Below, piece after piece: positions 25,564 through 33,988 of a DNA stretch of 41,177 bases. Position numbers and translations under genes: made by a program. Every line of letters begins with the position of its first letter. The first letter of the stretch is position 1. The notes beneath the pieces were generated by a model. It saw only the letters and a list, made by a program, of their open reading frames with translations. It was not told the DNA's origin and searched no databases. The stretch comes from an uncultured Bacteroidales bacterium (GTDB lineage Bacteria; Bacteroidota; Bacteroidia; Bacteroidales; Bacteroidaceae), in assembly GCA_902791675.1 (NCBI GenBank), contig CADAWW010000017.1, forward strand, positions 1 through 41,177, read 5' to 3'.

Positions 25564-25583
25564 CCCCTCTCCGAGGAGAGGGG
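25564..25583. repeat. REP-like palindromic element between GH2 and SGNH genes
   Basis: CCCCTCTCC-GA-GGAGAGGGG forms a 9-bp perfect GC-rich stem. It is embedded in a longer low-complexity block (about 25540-25612) with repeated GAGAGTTGAGA/GAGAATTGAAA units. It resembles dispersed intergenic repeats seen in Bacteroidota genomes. It could act as an intra-operon attenuator. Confidence 0.75.
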
Positions 25584-25617
25584 AGAGAGTTGAGAGTTGA
25601 GAATTGAAAATTAATCT

Positions 25618-28458
25618 ATGAAACACATCAAGAATATACATAACTCCTTCCTCGGTCTGAAAAGGCTGGGGTGGGGTTTACTGTTTCTTCTTTCCTTACC
25701 TGTAATGGCGCAGGAGCAGTCAAAGGATACAGTCACCTTTGCTGTCTATGGAAACTCAATTAGTACGTACCACGACTTCCTGCCATCAGGCTATGCTGTT
25801 TACTACACTGCAGACAGAGAATTGGAAGCCGGTATGCAGTTGGGCGATACCTATTGGATGCAATTGAGCAGAACATCAGGAATGACATTTCTTGTTAATT
25901 CCTCATGGAGCGGTTCTCGCGTCAGTTCAGATAACGGAGAGGCTGTTTCACCATTCCTGAGTACACATCGTGTTACCTCGATTGGCAGATATGGTGCTCC
26001 AGATGTTATTCTCATTGCCGGCGGCACCAACGACTGGGGCTGGGCACGTTGTAAACTGGGCAATTACAGCACAGGGCCTGTGTATAAGGACTCTGTTACC
26101 TTCAGAGGCGGATATGCTCTGATGCTCTTCCGTCTGCAACAAAAATATCCTAAGGCCAAGATTGTGTGCCTGAGTATCTTCCCCCGTGGACAGAGTTTTT
26201 CTGACAATAATACCCAAGGATGGAGTATGGCACAGGGTAATGCCAGCATTAAAAAAATTGCTCACGACTTTGGGTGTTACTATATTGACTGTACAGGAGT
26301 GGCCTGGAGTTCTGACTGGGGCAGATACACCATCGACCAGTTACATCCTCGTCCTGCAGGCTGTACATTACTTGCCGAACATATCCGTAAAGGTTTGATA
26401 AAAGAAGGTGTTATAACTGCCGACCTTCATCGTACCAATGAGGTCGAAGAGGCAGAACGTATTCTTGACCTTTCTTTCAATGCTGATGGTATTGTAAATA
26501 ACGGGACATATGATACTAAGGTTGATTTGCACGGAAAAGCTACAACGTTATACGATGCAGAACATGACACATGGTTGGGTTGTTCACGTTCCGTTGCCTC
26601 GGATTATTTCTATGTAAACTACGACAGCGAAACAGAACTGACAGATGCCCTGAATAGTAATGTGACATGGGAAGTACTGGTACGTTTGGAATCATTGTCT
26701 GATGTTCAAGGAACTTGCGACCGTACTTGTTACTTCAGCACAGATCAGGAGGGTGGATGGTCTTTCCACAACTCTCGCTATGCAAATACATTCACATATA
26801 CCCACACAACAAAATATCAGAGCAGTGCTAAGGATTTCACCGGTGATTCCATAATGATTCCAGGAAAGTTCTACCATGTAGTGTTGACTATGGACAGAAC
26901 CAGTCATATCATGCGCTATTTTATTAACGGGACTTTAGTACACACCAGTACACGTTGTGGTACAGATTTACTAATGCCAAAGCGTGGTTCAACAACTGGT
27001 AAACGTGGCATGTGGATTTGCCTTGGTGGTGATTGTTCTTCAAACAGCAGTATTACCAGTTGCGAGAACAGTTCAGCCTCAACTTTTGTCTTTGCCCGCA
27101 TATATAATGGCGCACTATCGCAAAAAGCGGCCAAAGCACTTTATACACCTTATGTCAAACAGTTTACTGAACCGGTTCCGACATTATCTGATGATTTGGT
27201 TCTGGACTGCAATTTCACAGATAAAGGTGCTATTAATCATGCGCTGAACTTCCGCAATAATCCAGTGGAAATGGTAGGTAACGTGCCTGTTCAATGGAAT
27301 GAGGAAATACAATCGCATGAAGCTATATTTCAAGGAGATAAGAATAATTTCTTCAAGTATCAATTAGGTAATAACCCAGCAGCAATGAATCTAATAAGCG
27401 ATGCCTATACGGTTGAGATATATTGCGAATCAGAAAGCGCTAAGCCGAAGATTCAAATGCGACCTATTGGCTTCCCAAATAATTACGGAGCAGCCCTACA
27501 GATGATGACGAATGGGGAAGTTGGATATTGTAATGCAACAGTAGGATACAATAGTACAGGAACTGTTACCAAGAAACTCTGGAATAAGACAAAAACCGGC
27601 ACACTTACAGAAGAGTACACCCATTACCTCATTGTTTATGACCGTAAGAAGAACTTCTCCCGTTTTTATATAGACGGCAAACTTGCCTCAAGTCATGTTG
27701 TCTGCAACAAGGAGGCTTCACACTTTGACTGGGCACCAGCTGAATGGTTAGCTATAGGCGGAGACGCCAATGGTACATATTCATCAGCTACCACAACAGG
27801 CTCTTACCCATTCAATGGTAAGATTGCACTTGTCCGCATATATGGAAGGTCTATATCTGATAACGACGCATTGATACTATCAGAGGCTATGCATCAGCGC
27901 TCCCTCTCTTTTACCACGAACAATAAAGGACTTATTGCCATATGTGTTCCTTTTGCAACAGTGGTACCCGAGGGATATACTGCCTATATCGCCCGTGAGG
28001 TTTCTACATCTTCCGTCATGCTATACCCCGTAGCCGAGGGTGGGGATGTGTTACCCTACGGTGCAGCGGTTATCTTGCAAGGACCAGAAAGCAAGGCACC
28101 CTTCACACTAACGCCTGCAGCACAAGAGCTTATCGGGCGTACTGTCTCTGTCGATGGTAACCTTCTTGCCGGCACCTATGCCTCCAAGGAGATAAAGACC
28201 GGCCAAGGCTATTACCTGCCTGCCTCGGGATCGAGTTTCTATCGCGCCTCTTCGACTCGGACAATAGATCCGTTCACGTGCTGGTTGCCTTGTGACCGCA
28301 AAAATTCTATACTTCCGATAGACACGACAACGCCTATCCGCTCTATCCGAAACGTCACGCAATGCCATTTTGACCAGCCTTACACCATTTCAGGACAAAA
28401 AGCAGACAGATCGTTTCATGGTATCGTTATAAAGAACGGGCGAAAAGAGATAAAATGA
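25618..28458 (+). CDS. Secreted SGNH/GDSL esterase with two LamG domains and sorting tail
   Basis: About 946 residues. Signal-type hydrophobic segment (LGWGLLFLLSLPVMAQ). Residues ~35-265 form an SGNH hydrolase: Ser47 in YGNSIS, the GGTND block and the Asp240/His243 pair in DQLHP. Family members often deacetylate sugars; acetyl-xylan esterase activity would fit the neighbourhood (inference). Residues ~277-515 and ~524-761 are two LamG/concanavalin A-like domains. Residues ~763-890 form a beta domain (GLIAICVPFATVVPEGYTAY, YGAAVILQG, GNLLAGTYASKEI, GQGYYLP) typical of the C-terminal region of Prevotella surface proteins. The end YTISGQKADRSFHGIVIKNG resembles the type IX sorting tail. It is 69 nt after the GH2 gene. 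Confidence 0.87.
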   Translation: MKHIKNIHNSFLGLKRLGWGLLFLLSLPVMAQEQSKDTVTFAVYGNSISTYHDFLPSGYAVYYTADRELEAGMQLGDTYWMQLSRTSGMTFLVNSSWSGSRVSSDNGEAVSPFLSTHRVTSIGRYGAPDVILIAGGTNDWGWARCKLGNYSTGPVYKDSVTFRGGYALMLFRLQQKYPKAKIVCLSIFPRGQSFSDNNTQGWSMAQGNASIKKIAHDFGCYYIDCTGVAWSSDWGRYTIDQLHPRPAGCTLLAEHIRKGLIKEGVITADLHRTNEVEEAERILDLSFNADGIVNNGTYDTKVDLHGKATTLYDAEHDTWLGCSRSVASDYFYVNYDSETELTDALNSNVTWEVLVRLESLSDVQGTCDRTCYFSTDQEGGWSFHNSRYANTFTYTHTTKYQSSAKDFTGDSIMIPGKFYHVVLTMDRTSHIMRYFINGTLVHTSTRCGTDLLMPKRGSTTGKRGMWICLGGDCSSNSSITSCENSSASTFVFARIYNGALSQKAAKALYTPYVKQFTEPVPTLSDDLVLDCNFTDKGAINHALNFRNNPVEMVGNVPVQWNEEIQSHEAIFQGDKNNFFKYQLGNNPAAMNLISDAYTVEIYCESESAKPKIQMRPIGFPNNYGAALQMMTNGEVGYCNATVGYNSTGTVTKKLWNKTKTGTLTEEYTHYLIVYDRKKNFSRFYIDGKLASSHVVCNKEASHFDWAPAEWLAIGGDANGTYSSATTTGSYPFNGKIALVRIYGRSISDNDALILSEAMHQRSLSFTTNNKGLIAICVPFATVVPEGYTAYIAREVSTSSVMLYPVAEGGDVLPYGAAVILQGPESKAPFTLTPAAQELIGRTVSVDGNLLAGTYASKEIKTGQGYYLPASGSSFYRASSTRTIDPFTCWLPCDRKNSILPIDTTTPIRSIRNVTQCHFDQPYTISGQKADRSFHGIVIKNGRKEIK

Positions 28459-28487
28459 TGTTTTTTATAACTTTTTTTTGCATTTTA

Positions 28488-28518
28488 TTTGTATATAAAT
28501 AAATAAGGTGTATTTTTG
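28488..28518 (+). promoter_or_regulatory. Promoter of the giant secreted protein gene
   Basis: TTTG (28488-28491), 19-nt spacer, TATTTTTG (28511-28518). The predicted leader of about 58 nt is AT-rich with no evident hairpin. Confidence 0.82.
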
Positions 28519-28582
28519 CAAAAAATAACCAAAAACAGTTATACTATAAAAAACTATTACTAACCCAAATTAAATCATTATT

Positions 28583-31500
28583 ATGAGAAAGTTAAACTCT
28601 TTCTTGCTGCTATTATTTGCAGCAATGATGGCTACGCCTGGTGTTAATGCTCAGACTGATGCCGAGTATGAAGCTGCGTTGGGAGCCATTTACGATGGTG
28701 GCGTTTATCGCATCATGACAAATGTACGTGGCACTTCGTACTACGTTACATTAACAGGAGGACTTACAAGCGTAAAAGACAATGCAGGATTCTTTACGCT
28801 GACAGAAAGTTCAGGAGGTGCATTTAAATCAGTAGGTATCAGGATTGATACAGGATCAGAGAGATTTACCAATCCTCCTCTGGCCAATAATGTTGCTAAT
28901 CTGAATCCTGGCAATTTCGCTCATTCAACAAATGACCGTGGCGATTGGGAAAGACAGGTATTCTTCCTGAACGAAGATGGCAAATATGCTATCCGTTCAT
29001 GTAACACTCAGCCTGCCACTAGCAGTTGGGGTGATGCCGGTAGAACATTCTGGACATACACTGTAGCTGAAGCTGTCACTCCAAGCTATTCTTATGACCC
29101 TGCTTATGTTTGGGAACTGGATGGCCCCCTGACCCCAGTTAACGTAACCTACAGACTTGTTGATTCTAATAATACAGAGGTCAGCAAGACAACAGTAAAG
29201 CAAGAGGCAAACAGCAATGTTAATGTTCCTGCTTCTATGGTATCTAATTTCCTTTATGAATATTCCGTTGAGGGAACCGTCGGTGATACAGATAGTGAAA
29301 TCACTATTACCCGTACTATGAAGAATGGAGTTGTTCACTCCCTTGAAGACTTGTCTAATCAGAAGGCATACACAATCGGTTGTGAGCGAGGTTTATTCTT
29401 GACAAAGAACGATTACCTGGCTACTAACTATCATAACAGTCTTAAGAATGCAGAACCTTCAGACTTTGCAGTTATTAGCTACGAAGACCTTTATTATCTC
29501 TACAGTGTTACAGATAAGAAGTTTGTTACCAACAACGGATCATTGTCTGATATGCCTGTTAATGGTGTTTACGATGCTATCCGCATGACTCCCAAGGCTG
29601 ATCCATTGTTCCTGTACTGCTTCCAGATTGACGAAAATACTCAACATGGTCTTAACATCAATGGTAACGATCCTTACGGATATGTTATTAATACCTGGGT
29701 AACTGCTGACGCTGGTAACCAGTATTATATGATTGCCAATGCTGACTTCGATCCTGCAGAAGCACTTGCAGCTCTGAACGATTTCTTCCACCCTTCTTAC
29801 TTTGTTACATACATTGTAAAGGATGAGGCAGGCAACGAAATCTTCAAGTCCGAGGCAGTTCCAACACGTCAGGGCGCTAAGATAACCACTTTACCTGTTG
29901 TATATCAGCGACCATTTACCAAGTACACTGAGGCAGACGTAACAATTGCAGAAGAACAAACTTCTGTCGAGTTTACAGCAACATGGGATGGTCCTTTCCA
30001 GCTTTCTACTATAGAAGATGCTAAGTGGTACAATATGACTATCCGTTCAGACTATAACGTATTCGTAACAGAAGAAGAACCTTACTATCCCAAGACAGCT
30101 ACTCTCTTGCAGAAGGCAACTGATGAATATCAGTGGGCATTTGCTGGTAATGCTTACACAGGTATTATGGTCTTCAATAAGGCAAAGGGACTTGGCTTTA
30201 CACTGACAAAGGACGGTGATGCTGCGGTAATGCGCGAGGGTCAATACACATGGACAATCGGCAAGAATGCCGACGGTTTCACATTGAAGGAAACAGGTAC
30301 CGACTATAACTGTATCAACCAGAGTGGTGGTAACACAGGCCCTCTCAAGTTCTGGAATAGCGGCAATGCACCCACCGACAATGGTTCTACATTCCGTATC
30401 ACCGCAGTTCCCACATCATTCGAATGGACAATTGGCGATGCCGGTTATGCTACCATGTATCTTCCTTTCAACGTAAATGTTGTAGGTAATTCTTCAGTTC
30501 CTACAGCCATCGGCGCATGGACATTTAATAATCCCGAAGACCTGTTGGCTGGCAAGGGCATTGCCACTCTCCAGGCAACAAAGCACCAGAAGGGAAATGT
30601 TACAGTAACAGAACTTGCCGAAGCAGGTATTACTCCTGTTGCCGGACCTGCCGAGGGTAATGGTGCCGTTATCGTTCCGAAGGGATCCAGCTTACTGATG
30701 GACGCTAACATCAATACAACAGATATCAATAGCTATTCTGTCCTCTTTGATATCTGCGCAGATGACGCCACAACTTATATTCCTCTTTTGCAGAATAGCC
30801 TGACAGATAGTAAGGACGGTAGTCTGTTCATCAATAAGAACCAGATTGGACTTGGAGGATCGCTGAAATATAACGGCAGTATCGAAAATGGCAAGTGGTA
30901 TCGTGTTGTATTCGTAGTACAGCCCAATGGCGGTTTCCTCTATGTTGACGGTAAACTGCTTAGCGGTAGCTTAAGTCTTGATGATGCATACAACAAACAT
31001 TGGAAATTAACAACCGGAGCACTCTTCTTTGCTGACGAGGATGGTGAGGAAAAAGATATTAAGACCTCTGAAATACGCTTCTGGGATACAGTTCTGACTG
31101 CTGATCAGGTTGCTTCACTTGGTGCTGCCGGTGATGAAATTCCTGAGATTAATAACATTGAAGCATCTGTTGCTACTCTTAATGGCGATTACATGAAGCT
31201 GAACAAGCTGGATGCTATTGTTCCTGCTGCTACTCCTGTAGTTCTTAAGGCAGAACCCGGTACATACAAATTCTGTGTTGACAACTCATTGCTGAACTGT
31301 GCTAAGGCTGTAGAAAAGACCAATGCACTTGATGATAACACAATCACCGACGAGGACTACAGTGTAGTCGGATACATAACAAGCACAGATGGCAAGATCA
31401 GCAGAGATCAGCAAGTATTCTGGATGGCAGATGAAACTGATGGCGGCAAGGTATTCGAGGCATACTGGGCTAACATACCCGATCCTACAACTCCTCTCGT

Positions 31501-31927
31501 AGTTGGTCAGAAAGTAATCATCACTGGTAAGCTCCAGAAATATGTTAACAAGAGCGGTGTCGTTACCTGCGAGATCAAGAATCCAAGTGTTGCAGTTCTC
31601 GATAACGACCTGAGAGGTACCTACGAGGAGATTGATGCTGAAGGTCAGTATGTGCTGGCTAAGCCCGAGGGTAAGGAAGTTGGCTTCTACAGAGCTACCA
31701 GCGGTAAGATTGCCGCTTACAAGGCATACCTCACTCTGTTCCTTAATGAGGGTACAGAAGCTAAGGAGGCATTACTCTTCAATGCTCCTGAAGATGCAAC
31801 TGCTATCGAGAGTCTCGCACCTGCAACCACTGAAGGTGATGGTGCAATCTACAATATTGCCGGTCAGCGTGTTAACAAGGCTCAGAAGGGCATCTATATC
31901 GTAAACGGTAAGAAAGTCCTCTTCTAA
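28583..31927 (+). CDS. Giant secreted multi-domain protein with nested LamG and OB-like domains
   Basis: About 1114 residues with signal peptide MRKLNSFLLLLFAAMMATPGVNA. Three lectin-like (ricin/beta-trefoil-like) stretches (starting at YRIMTNVRGTSYYVTL, KAYTIGCERGLFLT and KWYNMTIRSDYNVFVT) alternate with two beta-grasp-like spacers (VNVTYRLVDSNNTEVSKTTV and FVTYIVKDEAGNEIFKSEAV). From residue ~614 (WTIGDAGYATMYLPFNV) a C-terminal beta domain begins, is interrupted by a LamG domain (~643-850) and resumes with VPAATPVVLKAEPGTYKF. It is interrupted again by an OB-fold-like stretch (~921-1008: VVGYITSTDG, QQVFWMADETDGGKVFEAYW, VGQKVIITGKL, EIKN) and finishes with GQYVLAKPEGKEVGFYRAT. The end YNIAGQRVNKAQKGIYIVNG is a type IX sorting-like tail. 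No catalytic motif was recognised; a glycan-binding surface protein is the best guess. Confidence 0.82.
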   Translation: MRKLNSFLLLLFAAMMATPGVNAQTDAEYEAALGAIYDGGVYRIMTNVRGTSYYVTLTGGLTSVKDNAGFFTLTESSGGAFKSVGIRIDTGSERFTNPPLANNVANLNPGNFAHSTNDRGDWERQVFFLNEDGKYAIRSCNTQPATSSWGDAGRTFWTYTVAEAVTPSYSYDPAYVWELDGPLTPVNVTYRLVDSNNTEVSKTTVKQEANSNVNVPASMVSNFLYEYSVEGTVGDTDSEITITRTMKNGVVHSLEDLSNQKAYTIGCERGLFLTKNDYLATNYHNSLKNAEPSDFAVISYEDLYYLYSVTDKKFVTNNGSLSDMPVNGVYDAIRMTPKADPLFLYCFQIDENTQHGLNINGNDPYGYVINTWVTADAGNQYYMIANADFDPAEALAALNDFFHPSYFVTYIVKDEAGNEIFKSEAVPTRQGAKITTLPVVYQRPFTKYTEADVTIAEEQTSVEFTATWDGPFQLSTIEDAKWYNMTIRSDYNVFVTEEEPYYPKTATLLQKATDEYQWAFAGNAYTGIMVFNKAKGLGFTLTKDGDAAVMREGQYTWTIGKNADGFTLKETGTDYNCINQSGGNTGPLKFWNSGNAPTDNGSTFRITAVPTSFEWTIGDAGYATMYLPFNVNVVGNSSVPTAIGAWTFNNPEDLLAGKGIATLQATKHQKGNVTVTELAEAGITPVAGPAEGNGAVIVPKGSSLLMDANINTTDINSYSVLFDICADDATTYIPLLQNSLTDSKDGSLFINKNQIGLGGSLKYNGSIENGKWYRVVFVVQPNGGFLYVDGKLLSGSLSLDDAYNKHWKLTTGALFFADEDGEEKDIKTSEIRFWDTVLTADQVASLGAAGDEIPEINNIEASVATLNGDYMKLNKLDAIVPAATPVVLKAEPGTYKFCVDNSLLNCAKAVEKTNALDDNTITDEDYSVVGYITSTDGKISRDQQVFWMADETDGGKVFEAYWANIPDPTTPLVVGQKVIITGKLQKYVNKSGVVTCEIKNPSVAVLDNDLRGTYEEIDAEGQYVLAKPEGKEVGFYRATSGKIAAYKAYLTLFLNEGTEAKEALLFNAPEDATAIESLAPATTEGDGAIYNIAGQRVNKAQKGIYIVNGKKVLF

Positions 31928-31960
31928 ATCATGATTATTAACTCAAAAACCATAAATAAT

Positions 31961-32122
31961 ATGAAGAAGACATATTTAATTCCTGCCTTTAAGGTAGAAG
32001 AGGCTGAGGTTGTCAACATGTTGGCAGAAAGCCTGGTTATTGATGGTGAAACAACTGTTGATGGTGGCGATGCATTGACCAAGGAAGACAGTTGGGAGAT
32101 CTGGTCAGACGACGAAGAATAA
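31961..32122 (+). CDS. Small acidic peptide (53 residues), function unknown
   Basis: MKKTYLIPAFKVEEAEVVNM begins it, then LAESLVIDGETTVDGG and a strongly acidic end SWEIWSDDEE. The opening MKKxYxxPxxxV with a following M-L-A-x-S is a pattern I recognise from small uncharacterised Bacteroidota peptides with variable C termini. The ATG at 31961 fits that pattern; an in-frame ATG at 31931 gives ten extra residues without similarity. It lies 33 nt after the giant secreted protein and before a terminator, so it is co-transcribed. A leader-like N-terminal half and a distinct acidic tail could suit a secreted or processed peptide, but no processing enzyme is adjacent. Confidence 0.72.
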   Translation: MKKTYLIPAFKVEEAEVVNMLAESLVIDGETTVDGGDALTKEDSWEIWSDDEE

Positions 32123-32145
32123 CAATCATACCAAATAATCTAGTT

Positions 32146-32176
32146 AAGAAGGCAGCTCCACGGGCTGCCTTCTTTT
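32146..32176 (+). terminator. Intrinsic terminator after the small peptide gene
   Basis: An 11-bp perfect stem AAGAAGGCAGC / GCTGCCTTCTT with a 7-nt loop is followed by TTA. It closes the unit of giant secreted protein plus peptide. Confidence 0.92.
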
Positions 32177-32233
32177 ATATAAAAGTGAAAAAAGAAAATT
32201 TTAAGTGAAAAATACCAAAAACTGAGTATTTTT

Positions 32234-32265
32234 TTTGTGCTAATAACTATTTTTTCATACATTTG
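32234..32265 (+). promoter_or_regulatory. Rubrerythrin promoter
   Basis: TTTG (32234-32237), 20-nt spacer, TACATTTG (32258-32265). The predicted leader is about 33 nt. Confidence 0.8.
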
Positions 32266-32304
32266 CATAACAACAAGTGTTTAACCAATTAAAAATATTA
32301 GATT

Positions 32305-32868
32305 ATGGCAAAATGGATATGCCCAGTATGCGGTTATGTTCACGAAGGTGATACCGCTCCCGAGAAATGCCCCCAGTGTAAAGTTCCTGGAAGTAAGTTT
32401 AAAAAGGTAGAGGAAAATGCTGCTCTTCAGTTTGTAACCGAACACGAGTTAGGTATTGCCGATGCTATTCCTACAGGTGAAGAAGGTGATTTCGTTCGTC
32501 AGGGCCTGAAGGACCACTTTATGGGCGAGTGTACCGAGGTTGGTATGTATCTGGCTATGAGCCGTCAAGCCGACCGCGAAGGATACCCGGAGATAGCAGA
32601 AGCTTTCAAGCGTTATGCTTACGAGGAGGCCGATCACGCTTCTCGCTTTGCAGAAATGTTGGGCGAAGTTGTTTGGGATACCAAGACCAATGTCGAAAAA
32701 CGTATGATGGCCGAAGAAGGTGCTTGCAAGGGTAAGATGGAAATCGCCAAGGTTGCCAAACAATTAAATCTAGATGCTATTCACGATTCAGTTCACGAAA
32801 TGGCAAAGGACGAAGCCCGTCATGGCGCAGGTTTCCAAGGCTTGTTTAACAGGTATTTCAAAAAGTAA
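32305..32868 (+). CDS. Rubrerythrin-type peroxidase (N-terminal rubredoxin domain)
   Basis: About 187 residues. The N-terminal rubredoxin-like domain has two CxxC knuckles ([12 protein letters not shown] and EKCPQCKVP) that bind one iron. The ferritin-like diiron domain has [32 protein letters not shown], and the second ExxH pair in [16 protein letters not shown]. The order, rubredoxin before the diiron bundle, is that of reverse rubrerythrins. It reduces hydrogen peroxide (and often responds to oxygen) in the cytoplasm of anaerobes. It is monocistronic with its own promoter and a strong hairpin downstream. Confidence 0.95.
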   Translation: MAKWICPVCGYVHEGDTAPEKCPQCKVPGSKFKKVEENAALQFVTEHELGIADAIPTGEEGDFVRQGLKDHFMGECTEVGMYLAMSRQADREGYPEIAEAFKRYAYEEADHASRFAEMLGEVVWDTKTNVEKRMMAEEGACKGKMEIAKVAKQLNLDAIHDSVHEMAKDEARHGAGFQGLFNRYFKK

Positions 32869-32875
32869 AATGTAA

Positions 32876-32950
32876 AGTTTAGAGTGTAGAGATAGTTGAA
32901 ATAGTGGATTGTTGGAAGTATGAAGTAATAAACTAGTTAAACTCTAAACT
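32876..32950. repeat. 10-bp inverted repeat pair in the rubrerythrin 3' region
   Basis: AGTTTAGAGT (32876-32885) is exactly inverted as ACTCTAAACT (32941-32950), enclosing 55 nt with no gene. It may be a decayed small mobile repeat or an extra stem before the terminator. Confidence 0.7.
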
Positions 32951-32951
32951 G

Positions 32952-32996
32952 AAAATGGTAAGTCCATCTCTGATTAAGAGGTGGACTTACCATTTT
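32952..32996. terminator. Long bidirectional hairpin between rubrerythrin and BASS-like gene
   Basis: A 15-bp perfect stem (32952-32966 with 32982-32996) continues inward for 5 more pairs with one G-T wobble, around a 5-nt GATTA loop, and is bordered by A and T runs. It serves both converging genes. The stop codon of the minus-strand transporter (32987-32989) lies inside the stem. Confidence 0.9.
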
Positions 32997-33949
32997 ATAT
33001 TCCCATGTTTCTCTTTATACCATATCTGCCAACCATTTACCAGATTCTGCCACAAGACATAAGCACCAGGCGAGATAGCTGCCAAAGGATTCAGGAATGT
33101 CAGCGTTAGCCAAATGCCGACAACCGTATTCTTCTGCCCTAAAGCCTGACCGGAACTAATGCTGTCGTTCCAATAATTACCAATAAATTTACCTAGAGCA
33201 AACTGCAACAGGCAAACTAATAGGGGAGCCATCAGCAAGGCCCATAGCACCCATCCAGTAAGGCTGCTTTCTTCTATATTTTGCAAGGTAATTCCCGTTA
33301 CTATACTAAGGTTAAAGCACCAAATGCAGAACCCGAAGTCCTTATGTTTGTTTAGGCGGTTCACGAAGTTGGGAATAATCTTTCTCGACAGAAAAGCCAG
33401 GAACAGAGGAGCCACTAATACGATGGTTACATTACGAAGTACCATAAGCATTGCAGACAGAAAGGTGATATCTGTGCCTCGTTCTACCATTGGGAAAAAG
33501 AATGGAATAATCACCATTGTAACGATATTGGCTATAATTGTGAAGGTGGTAAGCGAACCTATGCTGCCACCCAATTTCTCTGTAACTACCACAACGGCAG
33601 CAGCAGTGGGACAGATAAAGCAGATAAACATTCCTTCCAGTATCAGTTTCACATCGGCATTGTCGCCGAAAAGCCAGATTAGCAGCACCATAATGGCTGC
33701 CAGAGATGTACGTACCAACTGAATAACGAAATGCCAGGCACGTGGTTTCATATCAGAGATATTAATCTTACAGAACGTGGTATACAGTAGCAGAAATAAA
33801 CCGACAGGCAACCAGTCTGTCAGAATTGGTCTCATAGTACGACTTACCGGATTCAAACAAGATATATGCGTAAAGGTCTCATAAAACAATGCTCCAATGG
33901 CCATGGCAATGAACAATGAATTCTGTTTTACTAGAGATTTGATTTTCAT
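32987..33949 (-). CDS. BASS-like (bile acid:sodium symporter superfamily) transporter
   Basis: About 320 residues, nearly all hydrophobic, with roughly nine to ten membrane segments. Recognisable blocks are LPVGLFLLLYTTFCKINISDMKPR, FICFICPTAAAVVVVTEKLGGSIGSLTTFTI, FGFCIWCFNLSIVTGITLQN and GQALGQKNTVVGIWLTLTFLNPLAAISPGAYVLWQN, which match the SBF/BASS superfamily of sodium-dependent organic anion transporters. The substrate is unknown. The ATG at 33949 is preferred; a longer frame begins only with TTG at 33985. It follows menA by about 39 nt and is last in the threonine aldolase-menA operon. Confidence 0.82.
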   Translation of the reverse strand: MKIKSLVKQNSLFIAMAIGALFYETFTHISCLNPVSRTMRPILTDWLPVGLFLLLYTTFCKINISDMKPRAWHFVIQLVRTSLAAIMVLLIWLFGDNADVKLILEGMFICFICPTAAAVVVVTEKLGGSIGSLTTFTIIANIVTMVIIPFFFPMVERGTDITFLSAMLMVLRNVTIVLVAPLFLAFLSRKIIPNFVNRLNKHKDFGFCIWCFNLSIVTGITLQNIEESSLTGWVLWALLMAPLLVCLLQFALGKFIGNYWNDSISSGQALGQKNTVVGIWLTLTFLNPLAAISPGAYVLWQNLVNGWQIWYKEKHGNIKW

Positions 33950-33988
33950 ATTACTAACCGATGTTATGTTTAGTGTAAGTCTCAATCC

